Shown: piece after piece, positions 13,801 through 26,060 of the stretch
Position numbering within the stretch: position 1 is the first letter of the stretch
Layout of the letters: each line of letters begins with the position of its first letter
DNA from: Adineta ricciae
Taxonomy: Eukaryota; Rotifera; Eurotatoria; Adinetida; Adinetidae
DNA length: 64,000 bases
Assembly: GCA_905250025.1 (NCBI GenBank)
Contig: CAJNOJ010000033.1
Location: 496,001-560,000 of the forward strand
Direction: 5' to 3'
Made by a program: the position numbers and the translations under genes
The notes under the pieces: generated by a model
Told to the model about the DNA's origin: nothing
The model's input: the letters and a program-made list of their open reading frames with translations, nothing else
The model's database searches: none

Positions 13801-15886
13801 TAAAATTATCTAATCATAATTTTTCGATGATTCTATTTAGTAAAATATGCATGTAATTGATTTGATTAGTCTTTTAGAGAAGCAAATGTCAGATTTAAAG
13901 TCGATTGCATCACATGAAGATATACATCGATCGACATAGTTATTCCTCATTTTTGTTTCTCTCATTCTCTTGTTCGAAAGGAAATATCGGAGAAAAACTT
14001 TCCCTGTTTGTTTCGATGGCATTAAATGTCCTCTGCTAAGTGTCCATCTGTGCTACATATACAAATGACTTTTCAGTGTTCACGTCTTCGGGCGATAGTA
14101 GCGGGTGTACTTTCTTTTTTTCTCTTTAATGTGTTTATATTCATTTTTCTCTAGTGTATGTGTCTGTTCATAACAGAGCCCTAACGGCATCTTATGTTCA
14201 TCGTAGGCCTTGACTAGAGATATTTTCTTTTTAATTAGATTTCATTCTCGATGTTTTGTTTTCACGTATTGTTGGAAAGAAAGAGAAAAGAACGTTGCAC
14301 TCTTGAAATCAAATAAATTTTTCTCCATTTGTTTACATTTGTTTAGGCCGTATCAAGACGGTTCATTAGTTTTTGAAGTTCGTCTGGGTGATGTTATGGA
14401 TTTGATATGTCCATTCTATGACGAACAACAATCTTATATGACAAGTGAATTAGAACAATATGATATCTATCGAGTCTGTTTTCAATAATTTCTTCGCGAA
14501 AATTTGCATAAAGTTGTTTTCCTTTCTAGGTATCCGAAAATGAATATCAAACTTGTACGATTAATCAATATAACAACGATCCTCTCACCCGTCGTATTAT
14601 AACATGTAATAGTCCATATGATGTGATGAAATATACGCTGAATTTTCGTTCGTATTTGCCTATTCCCAACGGATTTGAATTTCGTCCGAATCAAACATAT
14701 TATTTCGTCTCAACATCATTGAGTCATTCACAATGTAATCGACTGAAAATTTTTGTACATGATTATCGTAAGTAAAAATCTCGACTATCTCTCGATGCGA
14801 ACGCTGTCGTTGTTTTGCTTCAATGCACTTTCGTAGTTATACAAATGAGACGACATGATTGTGTAAGAGAATTGATGAAGTGTAGTAGATTCGATAGTTC
14901 TTCGCTCGAGCGCGTTTTTCTACTGATTACTTGAGAGAAAGGAATCAGCGAATGACTAGACAAATCCAATAGTGACTATTATACATATTCACCAATTACT
15001 GAACCATAAGCGATTAGTTGTCTGTGAAAGAATCAGTTTTCATCATTGCATTATCTCAACAACTTATGTTTTCAAACATTGATCTAATGAATATTCGAGT
15101 GTATTTACCACGCCTTTTGTATTTCTGTTCAAGTCATATGAATGATTGGAATGTTGAGAATAATAGTGATTAGAACTAGATGAACGAGCTGTCGGCTTCT
15201 TTTCTACCACTTTCTAGAGTGCGTTGTTTTTTACGTCATCGATATGCTATGCATGACTTCGTCATCAATGTAAGATATACTATTAGTATTTCTCTTCATG
15301 TCTACGATAACGACTGAGTAACAAATAATCTTGTTGTCGAGATAAATTACTATCATTGTCTATCAATCATTCCTGTCCGATGTACTTCATCGAATGCTTG
15401 ACCATAACTTTGTTATTGTTATAGACAAAATCGAATTCGAAACATGTTTTTCTTAATGATCTATTTAGATCGTGTATCAATGTCGACGAGTACATCATCA
15501 TCTTCATCATTTCTTTCTAATCCAGAATATAAACCTCTATCTTTTCCTCATTATTCTCATCATCGACATGATTCATCTTCATCGGCTGTACATAAACATG
15601 ACCAACGTCCTTTTCTCCACGCGATCAAAGCTCAACGTCACAGTGATCCATATTCGATCAAATGGATCACAGAAGGACCCTATCGAGATACAGGTAAGTC
15701 ATTGTTATGTGAAAAAGGAAATCATGTCTTTGTTTCGTTTTGTCAATAGATAAGTCTTATGGGACACGAAATATCGTTGAAACATCCGTTTCGCCACCAA
15801 ATATGCTTAGTCTCGCATTGAGCTCTTCGGCAAGAAAGATCTCCATATCAGGTTCTCTTCTATGTTTTCTATTTCTTCTAAGATAA
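10565..15886 (+). CDS. Ephrin (GPI-anchored, ephrin-A-like), form with first exon 1a
   Basis: Cell-surface ligand of Eph receptor kinases, used in cell-contact guidance. Exons: 10565-10680 (1a), 14347-14473, 14530-14767, 15469-15693, 15750-15886. Exon 1a encodes a hydrophobic signal peptide ending in HWNQTTF, which matches the start of the ephrin receptor-binding domain. Exon 2 gives VRLGDVMDLICPFYD and ELEQYDIYR. Exon 3 gives VSENEYQTC and later PNQTYYFVSTSLSHSQC. Four cysteines are in the ephrin arrangement. Exon 4 is a Ser/His-rich linker. Exon 5 ends SISGSLLCFLFLLR, a short hydrophobic tail without a cytoplasmic domain, as expected for a GPI signal. The ephrin family call is strong; GPI anchoring is inferred. 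A second in-phase first exon lies at 12837-12949. Confidence 0.9.
10827..10862. repeat. TA microsatellite in ephrin intron
   Basis: Run of TA units (with one CA interruption) 150 nt after exon 1a. A second, shorter TA run lies at about 11050-11066. Confidence 0.85.
12837..12949 (+). CDS. Alternative first coding exon (1b) of the ephrin gene
   Basis: Encodes MFINTLPVVSILLLIFI, a hydrophobic leader, and ends in YWNQTTF followed by a GTAAGA donor. The ending parallels exon 1a (HWNQTTF, donor GTAAGT at 10681). Both leave two bases of a codon, so either can join the exon at 14347 in frame, giving Met-Pro-Tyr (1a) or Arg-Pro-Tyr (1b). The exon lies 2.2 kb after 1a and 1.4 kb before exon 2. Mutually exclusive first exons with separate promoters are the simplest reading. 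The open frame extends upstream to 12747, but the leader-like start at 12837 is preferred. Confidence 0.85.
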
Positions 15887-16433
15887 TATCACGAAATGGT
15901 TTTTATTTTTTGACACCGGTGTTTCTCGAAAGTTTTACTATAAAATTCTGTTTTCTTTTTGTCTCTCGCGAATTGGAAGGAGATCTTGATCTATATACTC
16001 ATCGTGTGTACGGGAACAAATTGATGGAAATATGATCATTGTGTTGTTTTCTTTTTCGGTTTTTTTTTAAATACTTTATTCATCTTTAAATGCACAGAAA
16101 ATAAACTATCAGAATAATTCAATTTTCTCTGCTCAACCATCAGAATCGAAACAATGTCACTGGTCATCATGAAACGATTTGTAATTATTGTCTACACGAT
16201 TGCAAAATCACAACGATTTGTAGGTTATCACATCGTGTTACATACAGATATTGTCGTCAAATAGTTTTAGTGAGGTTATGTAAGTCGTCATCATTGATAC
16301 ATATTACATATGTACATGAAAATAGAGATGATGCTAATGAACGTTGTTATTTTTTGCTTTTGTGTCATTATCTGTGTGTTTTTTCCATAATAATGAAAAG
16401 ATTTGTACATGTAGAAGAGAGATGAGTACTATG
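15887..16433. other. Convergent 3' region between ephrin and SARS2
   Basis: Non-coding, between the stops of two convergent genes. AATAAA occurs on the plus strand near 16099 (for ephrin) and TTTATT at 16075-16080, a candidate minus-strand signal for the synthetase about 355 nt past its stop. Confidence 0.45.
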
Positions 16434-18483
16434 TCAACTAAGAAATTTTATCCATTGAGTTCTTGGTGTTGAAGACGTTTTGGAGATGAACTCTCTGTGG
16501 CCCATGAAGGGACGGAGTGGAACAGGTATTTCTACACGTTCTTTGTCCTAAAAAAACATCGGTGAAATGAAACTTTTTAGAGCTATGAGGACAATCTCTT
16601 ACTGGTTTCCAATTTGATTCAATGATTGCTGTCAGCATGCGCGGTATGGCCATAGCTGTTCCATTCAACTAAAATGAAAAATAGTGTGTTGTCAATATCT
16701 TAAGATCGATGTTCAGACATACTGTATGGACGAATTTTTCTTCACCATTATCATCGATGTATTTGATATGTAACCGACGCGATTGAAAATCAGTACAATT
16801 GGATGCACTGCTTATCTTCAAACAAATCAAATTCTTCTGTTGTAATCGAATGAGATAATTTATATCAAACATACTTCGCCGTAAAACTTCTTCGCTGGCA
16901 TCCAAGCTTCGATATCATATTTTCTGTAAGCAGAAAGTCCAAGTTCTTCCGATGGCATATCAAGTATCCTAAGAATATATGTTCAAAAAGAACTTCAATT
17001 GTACAAACACCATCAAACCTGAAATGTAATCCAAGTTCTTCGAACATAGTTGCTTCTAGTTGCACAATTTCTTTGTGCATTTCTTGCGAAGCTCTCTCAT
17101 CATCCGTTGTCACAGCAAACATTTCCACTTTATTAAATTCATGTACACGATACAGGTTACCTTCTGTTTTTCCACCAGGTAATTCAGCTCGATAACAACG
17201 ACTGCATGATGCTAGCCTATCAAAGAAATAGTCATCGAAAGAAAAGGAAATACTTTGGTGAGATGTTTGTACTTACTTAAGAGGTAACTCATCTTTACGA
17301 AATGTGTTATGTTTGAGAAGACCAGCGAGAGGCATTTCAGATGTACCAGCAAGACAATATCGACCAAATTCTTCACCGTAATCCAATTGATAAACTTGAG
17401 ATCGTTTACCTCGTGTTGGAAAACCACATGATTCCTAAGAAGTCAGCATAATCCCTTTGGAGTTTCTATCCAAAGAAAGTCTCTTACAATAATGCCTCGA
17501 TGAATAATGTCAGGAACCGAAACTAGTTTAAATCCCTATTAGAAATTGCGAATATACAACGATACATGACTTTTCGAATATATATGACTGACATTTTGTG
17601 TGAGTTTTTCAAACGCATAATACATTAAAGCACGTTCTAAACGCGCAAAATCACCAAACAGTGCATAGGCACCTCGAAATGACACATGGCCCATATTTCT
17701 ACGAGTACAAAAAGAACAACGCAGTCCATACAATTGCACGAACTTCTAAACTCACTCTAATTGAATCATATTCAACTCTTGACCGATTTGATCGACCGCA
17801 GGCCAAGAATCTGTCGTATCTAAAACTAGCCGTGTATTTTCTTCATGTCTAAGTGGTTTTCCTTACCTGGCTTCTTTCCAACTTCGCGAATTATACGTGC
17901 TTGATCTTGAGTACTGGATGACTAGATGAAAACACACAGTAAAGAAAATCTCACATAAGACTCACTCACCACGTCAGGATGTGTGTTGTTGGGTAATCTC
18001 AAAGCACGATTGTATAAATCTTGAATTTTCACTTTGATCTGATCCTAAATTTGACTGCAGATCATGAAAATATCGTTGTCATCAATGATTTACTTCGCCT
18101 TGAATTGGATCCAGTTTCTTGTCTTCAATACGATGAAAAAGAGTTTGAACATCACGATGTAGAGCATGCTAGAAAATCGCTATTGAACCAGACTAAAGAA
18201 GATCAAGGAAATGTTTCCATACAATTTGTTCAATGTCAGCATATTCAGTTTCTTTTCTTCGTTTGATATTCTCTGCGATCGCTTGAGAATTCTCAGCATT
18301 TAATATATAATCCCAGTCAAGTACAGCTGAACGAAGATCGAGTTCAACGTATGGATTCAACCGATTGATATATGTTTTTACTTGCTCTAGATATGCACGA
18401 TAATCTTGCCAGGGATTGAATTTCGGTGGTGAATTCGAATGAAATCGAACCGGCAAACGTAAAACATGTTTTATTCGATACAT
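16434..18483 (-). CDS. SARS2: Seryl-tRNA synthetase, mitochondrial type
   Basis: Charges mitochondrial tRNA(Ser) with serine. About a dozen short-intron exons run from 18483 down to the stop at 16434-16436. The N-terminus [18 protein letters not shown] is basic and Arg-rich like a mitochondrial presequence. A helical arm region follows ([19 protein letters not shown], near 18130-18260). Class II catalytic parts follow in order. These are [20 protein letters not shown], then TSEMPLAGL, then motif 2 [12 protein letters not shown] with [13 protein letters not shown], then [44 protein letters not shown], and motif 3 [19 protein letters not shown]. The VEMF, AIPR and SRRLHI wording is closer to animal SARS2 than to the cytosolic enzyme. 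It is divergent from the unknown gene at 18819. Confidence 0.93.
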
Positions 18484-18818
18484 ATCTATCTTTTTCTTAT
18501 ATACATCATAATAAAATGTGGTCTACATGTAAGTGTGATAGTACACTATTCGATCTTACCAATTCAAACAACTGACAAATCAGAAATAAAATAACCGATA
18601 GATGGCATTGTCGGAACAGAAATTATCGTCTAATTATTATATATATGAAAATTCAGCTGTAGACATGATCAAAGCAGAAATTCATCTATTCTAGACTGAC
18701 AGTGACATGCAGTTGTCCTATTCAATGAACTTTTTTCCTCATTAGTGCTATGTTATCACATGTGCTATATATGTGAATGTATATTAGTTGTCATTTCGTC
18801 TGTCTTTTGAAGACCAGT
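18484..18818. promoter_or_regulatory. Divergent region between SARS2 and an unknown gene
   Basis: About 335 nt between start codons of opposite-strand genes, AT-rich, with no coding signal. It is likely a shared promoter region, judged only from arrangement. The in-frame ATG at 18777 is an alternative start for the plus-strand gene. Confidence 0.4.
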
Positions 18819-19926
18819 ATGCATCTATCGAATAAGCAGCGTGTAATGAATAAAACATATACGGTCTTATCGAATAAGTATTGTTCATCTTATGTTGATA
18901 CTGACCAACAAGATCAAATGCATTCGATTATGGAAAATACTGGTCGATTATTATCACCATTAGACGAGAGTCGTTTTTCTACATTTACAAAGTATAAGAT
19001 CAAACAGCCAGCTAGCACAATTATTGTTAATGAACAGCAACAACGATATTTCGATTCACCAACAATGATTGTACCAGATGACGATGATGAATACATTCCG
19101 ATTAGTCGTTGTTCGAACAAAACATCATCTGCTCTGATTGAATCGAATTTAGATGAGACAGAACTTAGTGATCTTTTAATATTTACAAATCGTACGTAAA
19201 ATCATTCGTGTAATTCTTTCCGTATATGAATCTTTCTTCTTAGCAAATCGATTGTTATCTGAATCGATGCGTGTCGTTGCCAGTCGACATCCATCATTAC
19301 AAGATTTGAAATATATCAATGACGTTAGTAGTCGATTAGGTGATTCATCTTTACTTGTAAAAGAGAAGGAAGAACCTGTCTATCAGGAGCTGATTCGGAT
19401 TGAACGCCTAATTACTCCACCACTGACGGATCATATCAATGATGTCGATGAAAATAAAGAAAATCGGCCACCACTGATGCCAATTAAATGTCCAGTATCG
19501 CGAATACCGGTTTGGATACCATCATCTATAAGTAAGACCAAGAAACACGAAGACATCAAAAAGAAATCAACAACAAAACCATGTCTTGTTGGTAAATAAT
19601 TATTGTATAAACTATTATTAAGAAAAAAGCGATATCATATTTAGATATATTGGATCAATGGTCGTCGATGACACCTAAACTGAAAGATTTGTTAACAGAT
19701 ACACGAAAGATGCCTATCCGTGTATGTACTTCTCGTTATTTTCTCTTCGATAATCATACTAATTACTTTCTTTCAGATGCCTCAGCTAACAAAGAATAGT
19801 AGCGAGTTTCGCCGTCTGAAACAATTATTAAACGATTTGGAAATAACCACATCTTCATGGACGAATGCGATCAATCAATGTCGTTATGTTCTTCAACATG
19901 CTCAACAGCAATTTCATCGTGGATAA
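18819..19926 (+). CDS. Unknown spliced protein, mostly disordered
   Basis: I do not recognise this protein. Exons 18819-19191, 19244-19591, 19645-19721 and 19777-19926 join in frame at clean GT/AG sites. It is acidic and Ser/Thr/Asn-rich, with a patch DDDDEYIPI, a short DENKENRPP segment followed by MPIKCPVSRIPVWIP, and a Lys-rich stretch KTKKHEDIKKK. The C-terminal third looks helical (DILDQWSSMTPKLKDLL, FRRLKQLLNDLEITTSSW, AINQCRYVLQHAQQQF). Start could also be 18777 in the same frame. AATAAA follows at 20102-20107. It converges with the gene at 20285-21449. It might be a cell-cycle or scaffold protein, but nothing specific supports that. Confidence 0.7.
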
Positions 19927-20101
19927 GATCTTCATTCATCTCTAATCACGTTCTCTATCTGTTACTGTTAGTCGTTTTCCCAGTTAATGTATCAGTCAAA
20001 TCAATAGTTTGAACTATTTTCAATGTGATTGTCAGTTGTTGCTTTTTATTTTCAAAGATTGTCAAACATAGTTTAACAAATATCGTTGTATCAATGAATC
20101 A

Positions 20102-20107
20102 AATAAA
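20102..20107 (+). terminator. Polyadenylation signal of the unknown gene at 18.8-19.9 kb
   Basis: AATAAA about 175 nt after the stop. The minus-strand neighbour has a candidate AATAAA (TTTATT at 20045-20050), so the two 3' ends may overlap. Confidence 0.5.
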
Positions 20108-20284
20108 GAGTTATTCGACGTTATCCAATGTATGCACATGTCCACATCGACGTCTATCTACTTCACTACGATTGTAAATCAATAAACAACGTTGTAGGTC
20201 TTCATGTTGGTTATGATACACTGACGGTATGCAAAGATTTTCATCGTCTAATCCATTACAAAGCATTTCAAAACAGAAGTTATT

Positions 20285-21449
20285 TCAATAATCATCAGAC
20301 ATACATGGCTCGATGTTTTCAAGAAATTTGGCCTGACGTCGTAGATTAGCGGGCGAATTTAGTCGTCTCTTCTGTGCTCTGTTTCTTTTTCGAGTTGTTT
20401 TTTTACGTTTTTCTTCACTTTGAATGAGATGATTTACAGTAGCTAGACAGACGTTGAGTTGCTCAACTAGTTCTTGAATATTGTTGTGTAATGATCGGCA
20501 TTGTAGTGGGGTGTTTGATTCTTTGGCAAGTACTTCTTGTACGATAATAGTTGATAATGAAGTTTGAAGTGGTATACGAGGAGCAATCGTCGAGGAAAAA
20601 TGAGGGACAATCGAAGAATTAGTCGATGTTAGTTGCCGCGATACATTGTCACTGACTGATTGAAAATCAATTCACAATTCGACTATTCGTCATTAATCAT
20701 ACCGAGTTTCGTAGCTGAATGAACGATATCTTCTTTCAAGTGATTATTATCGTCGGACAGAACATGCAATTTACTTGACTCTAATGATACATTCGATAAA
20801 TCACATACAGGAATGACCTTCAAATTAGTCGTGTTCATCTTGTTCGACATTTTGTCTTCCAGTGGTATACAATAGTCAAATTACACGTATAGAATATATG
20901 TTTTCATACTATTTTTGCTAGTCGATAGTTCATCTGGAAGAATCCCATTCATTGCCTGTCGTGATGAGATTTGTACTTTAGCGAGTAGATGTGTTTCATC
21001 TATATGCGAGATATTCTTCAGTAGAACATTGTTTTCTACTTTGTTATTCCTTGGAGTGCAAGTATTATATTAATCTCAAAACTCAGTTTGATTCATACAA
21101 AGAAATAGAATTTCCAAGTGATTCCTGTACTGAAAAGTTCCTTGTACTCATAAATACCTTTGCTTCTCTTGTGCGGAAGATTAGATGGTATAGCTAAACA
21201 TCGAATTTTGTCGAGTCTTTGAACGGCAATCATGTCTTGAGAAGAGATTTGACGAACAGTAATCGTATTTCGATAACGAGACTGACGTCCAGTGCATTTC
21301 TTTCGTTTCGATCGTATATGTTTTCGGTGACTGCTTTCATGTTGTCTTGATGAAGTTCGTATAGTTGATGATAATAAGCAGGAGGGAAACAACGGATAAT
21401 TAAAGCCGAGATGACTTGTTTGTTTACACTGAGATAGATCGATTGTCAT
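20285..21449 (-). CDS. Unknown spliced basic protein
   Basis: No family recognised. The minus-strand exons start at 21449 (MTIDLSQCKQTSHLGFNYP), then a small exon near 20910-20990 (DETHLLAKVQISSRQAMNG), one near 20700-20860 (MSNKMNTTNLKVIPVCDLS) and a last one from about 20660 to the stop at 20285. All joins keep frame. The N-terminal exon has a very basic segment (SSHRKHIRSKRKKCTGRQS). The C-terminal exon has a helical piece (NNIQELVEQLNVCLATVNHL) followed by a strongly basic run (EEKRKKTTRKRNRAQKRR) and ends FLENIEPCMSDDY. The charge pattern suggests a nuclear or nucleic-acid-binding protein; this is inference. Confidence 0.68.
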
Positions 21450-24400
21450 AATTCATTCAAGATGTAATGAATTAATTTGGAATTTTGATTAATAAATTCA
21501 ATAGATCGTATAAGATTCTTTAATTAAGCCGAACGAAATAAATGATGGATTATCCTTTGTATTTTTCCTGTCGGTTGTTGATTAAGGCAACTTAGAGAGG
21601 TAAATAATGACCTATATCTATTTCAACTAACAAGAAATCAAACAAAAAATATATCAAATAAATGAATTTCAATATAATTAGCTGGCGGCTAGATTTTGCC
21701 TCTTTCTTTTAACAAGCCGCCGCAAACATGTTCTCCCATTTTTACCTGCCTCACGTGACATCCGAACAAACAGGTTAGTTTCGAAATATTTCATTCAGTG
21801 GATAATTATTAAAGACGTTAAGTACGGAGAAGATTGATGGATAACATATGTTCGAGCATCTTCTCTTCGACAAGAGATACAAATCATGTGAGATTTGAAT
21901 ATTTGTCAATTACACTGATATTCTCCGGAAGTTATTAGTGTAAATGGTAGTAGATAATTGATTTTCAAACCTGCTTTTCATATCTTCTTCTCCTTCTCAT
22001 TACCAAACGAAAGAATAGCTATCTATTGTCATGCAAGTGAGAGTGGTTACTTGTTGACATTTATTTTGACGTCATTGGCTTTGTAATTGTAATATTTTTG
22101 TTCATTGAAAGTATATCTAACACAAACTAGATAGTTTTCCGAGCTATTTGTTTGACCATGAATAGACAAGAGTCTACTATAAACATTCCACACAGATACA
22201 GACAACAGGAGACAAATAACAAGCTCAGTAGACGGAATAGCCTTGCATTTATCATTATATAAATAACACATAAGACATTCATACTAAATCCAGGACATAG
22301 GTCTTGATCAAATCTGTCATTACATTTCCATATCTCTGAACGAAAACCTTTGATAATAAGGAGTATCTTATTATCTTCTGCTTTTGACTTAAAGGGAAAG
22401 AGAACTACAGAATCTTCTTATTTAGTATAGTCAGTAAGAAGTCCTGGACTTTTGTCGTTTCACACAGCTCGAAAGTGCTTTATTTTCAAGACATACGTCA
22501 TTTAATCTCCATGTAATCGGATGTCACAAACATATAATCTGTTAGGTATAGAAATGAACGTCGTCTGCTTGTTAATGCACGTCTCTTTCGCTCTGTCTCA
22601 CTTTGCTTTTGTTCAGTGCCAAAGGCCTGGCATAAGAAACGTCCAAACAGCAAGTAAGTACAATAAGCAAACATTGATAGATATTTCAATAATCATAGAG
22701 TGCGCACCCTCGAGAAACAGACAAAAGAAAAGAAGGAAAAAAAGAAAGAAAATTGTCAAAATCTAGCCACTATTCTCTAAGCATTCAATGCAAGAATATT
22801 GCATAGTGTATTCATTTTCCTGTACTTCCCTTTCTCTTCCCATCTTTTATTAGCACGCAATGGATAATGTCACACAATGAATAAGGTAAGATAAATTTTC
22901 ATATCTTTCCACAGTTGTCAAGATATGATTATGCACGTGCTTTTCCAAGCGAGATCATTTAGCTTCTCATGCAAGTTCCTTTCGGATAATGAATACAAAA
23001 GAGTGACGTACTTCAATCTAAATTACTCATAAGAAGCGTAATTAGGTATAGTTAAATGACTACAGAGAATAGCTTAACATGGCATATCCGTTTTCGAGTC
23101 ATGGTACGTATGTTACAATGTAATTTTCCGAAATTGTATCAGATACTGTGTAATGTTTTCTTTGAAGAATAACATTTTTTGTTATAAGGACAATGTGCTA
23201 ATTGAACAATGAACCTCATAATCATATTAGGATGATAAATCTTACAGCACACATCAGCTAAATGAACATCAATCGGCAAACAATGGAACATGAAATTCCG
23301 ACTGCGAGACTATGATTTATGTCACTTCTTTATAGCGGCTATTTATAGTGAATGTTTGTTGCAATACTTTATCACATCTCAGACAGAAAGATTTGTTTTT
23401 CAGAACGATTGAGTAACGAAAGGGAGCAATATTCGAAGATATGAAACTGTAATTGCTGATCGAAAATGTTATGTACCTGCAGGGTTGTGCGTGACCTTTT
23501 GCTAGAGGGCACCGTTATTGCTTCAACTTCGATACCCTACAAGTTTGATATCAAATGAAGGTCCGTAAAAGTCGAATGTACAGCTATTGTCGTGAATTTC
23601 AGAGAAGGAATTAAAGCTGTACAAAATACTCAATCACCAAAATATTGCACACGTTGTCCCTCTTTACTATCTTCTTGTCTATTTTACTCCTTCTTCTGCT
23701 TCTAAAAGTATTTTTTGCTTTGTAGTATGCATGACGTGCGTTGGGATTTACTCTCTTTTCTTCTTCCTTCTTTGACTGTTCAAGTACCCGGGCAAAAATT
23801 GTGGAGAAACCTAAATATTGACGATCCGAGTATTTCCATAGATTTAATTCTATCTCTGAAACTTGGGACGATAAACTTATCGATTAAAATGATGATGGTA
23901 GCGCTAAATGCAGCTTTTTACAAGCTTTCATTTGGTATAAAATTTGTAGGGTAGCGAAGTTGAAGAAACAACACTGCTCCCTTGTTATGCACAACCCTAT
24001 AGATTGAGACAAGGCAAACGGAGAAGATGGTAGACACACTTGCCAAAAGCGCATTTATTTCCGTTTTCATCTATTTGTGACTATATATAAATGATAGAAT
24101 TCATCTCTTGTCCTGGTATTCTCAGTTAATTGTTAGTTTCATTACGGATACAATTATAGTAAGATGGTTTTCGTCAGATCAAAATTGCAATTTTTAGAAT
24201 GACTGCCACCAGCAGAGTTGTTGATTGCTTTGAATAGCAGTGAAATAGTAACCAGAGGAAAATATTTTCTATTTTCGCTTGCATACTTCGTTTCATATGG
24301 TCATTAAAGATGTTTATGAAGTGAATGAACTGTGTTTAGGATGTTTGATTAACGTGTGGAATGTTCTAATTGGTCCATTGAGTTCAAACTTCGAGAAGAT

Positions 24401-26060
24401 TGCTTGAAAATGAAGACAATTACGATACATTAACGCATAGAAAGTAGTTAACATTGACATGATATCAAGGATATTCGAGTAACCTCATCAATTATCTGTC
24501 ATTTCCTACAAAATAACATCAGTTGTCGTTCAATGAGAATGAGTGTGCTGAAGACGAGTATGTCGAGAATAACGAGGAAGTCGATGCAAGGACATAGGCA
24601 TACGCATGACGCATATGTCTATCTGCTGTTATCTGGTCAACGATAGAAGAATCAGCAGTGACAAGCAAGAATAGAAACATGTGTATGTCTATAAATGTAG
24701 ATTATACAGACAGTAAGCATGTATCCCAGTGCATTTACTTACTAGGTTACTCGCTGTATCTCTCTTAGGTTCGCATTTTTTTCCTTAGGGATTTTGCATC
24801 TTTTCTTCTCACGCTTTCTTTCTTTCTTCTTTCGCTACTGAATGGTAAAGAGACAGAGAGAGAGAGATACAGAGAGCATCAAAACTGATAGCCTCAGGTT
24901 TTATTAGCGACCTCGCGTTCAGTTTAAGTATGTATTTGTGTGTTGGTGATTAAGACAAAAGAGAAAACGATCAAGACAGGCAAGTTAGTTCTTCCTGAGA
25001 GGAAAAATAAAAGAATTGAAGCAAATGCCTGTTCGTCAGCATAATATCCGTTTCTTATTGACTGAGTTTTCTCGATTCGAGAATATAAGGTAAGTAGGTG
25101 GTTGGTGACTGAACTGTTTCTAATCCGCATATTTTTCATCTTCTTTTATCATGATTATTACGTTTACATATTCATGTATTCTAGCTTCTTTTTTCCTGCG
25201 TTCATAATGATACTTCACTATGATTACTCTGAAATTATATACCTTCTTACTATAAATGGTTTTCTCCTTTACTGTCACTTGTATTTTTTTCTTTGAACAT
25301 GATCTTTTCTTTTTCTCCGCATTGACTTATAGTTGATTAGAGTAAACGAAAGAACGAGAAGGATGAACTACCAAATGTCTTAATTATTATGATACATAAA
25401 TTTTCCACCAACATCGTGTAACGCTCTTCGCGACGTCAGAGTTGTGTCCCTCATAGTAGCAGATGTTCCACCTTGAGTAACGGCTCGTAACACACAAGAG
25501 ATTAGAGATCGATCAAAATGAACATAACGCAGAGATTATGTCTCCTCTGGAACATTCTTCGAATGAAAAACAAAACATTGCTTAATTAAGTGACTCGCAT
25601 TCTGTAATGAGTAATTATCCATAAGATTTGTCTAGTCTGCATCTAACAAGGTAGGAAACGATTTGATTTCATGTCCTCTAATGAAATGCATTTCGAGCTT
25701 AAAAAATCTCCAAAAATAACTAGTGTGCAATGATATAATTGTCTCGTACCTCTTGAGAATGCGCTGTCTTCACTTGATATTTATATATTCATGTATAGAT
25801 ATTCACTTATTTTGCTTCATTGTTCTTAGGAACCATCGTAAATTAATGAGATCCTGTCCTGATTAATTACTATATTTTCAAGTAAATTAACTATTGGAAA
25901 GATTTTGCATGTTCCACCTGAACGCGATAATCTTAAGGGAAACTTAGTAAAGCTCAACGAATCGTAAAATTGGCCGAATTGGACTCGTATATATAGTGAA
26001 GACTCTTTGGTTCCTGACTTCTTTTTTTTTCAATAAGTCATCATCGAAACTGGTTTAACA
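21450..26060. other. Gene-poor region before the GPCR gene
   Basis: About 4.6 kb without a convincing gene on either strand. It contains one inverted-repeat element (23480-23999, listed separately) and a GA simple-sequence patch near 24850-24880. The short open frames have no domain. Confidence 0.5.
23480..23999. mobile_element. Non-autonomous inverted-repeat (MITE-like) element
   Basis: The left end begins CAGGGTTGTGCGTGACC, and the right end, read in reverse complement, begins TAGGGTTGTGCATAAC. The inverted match continues imperfectly for about 90 nt on each side: TTCAACTTCGATACCCTACAA on the left against TTCAACTTCGCTACCCTACAA on the right, then a CAAATGAA-containing part. Internal sequence has no transposase. 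The YAGGGTTGTG termini recall hAT-type ends, but the flanking 8 bp do not match, so the class is uncertain and the insertion is probably old. Confidence 0.75.

Larger units (their letters stand above)
10681..14346. other. First-intron region of the ephrin gene
   Basis: Intron sequence spanning both alternative first exons. It is AT-rich with TA, CT and GA simple sequence and no other protein-like exon found. The part just before exon 1b should hold that exon's promoter (inference). Confidence 0.45.

Noticed and set aside
18021..18266. Plus-strand frame of 81 residues
   Set aside because: Antisense to N-terminal exons of the seryl-tRNA synthetase.
22498..22766. Overlapping opposite-strand short frames in the gene-poor region
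   Set aside because: Low complexity (Arg/Lys-rich from GA repeats) and no family similarity.
23715..23954. 79-residue frame within the inverted-repeat element
   Set aside because: Runs into the terminal repeat and shows no transposase motif; considered chance.
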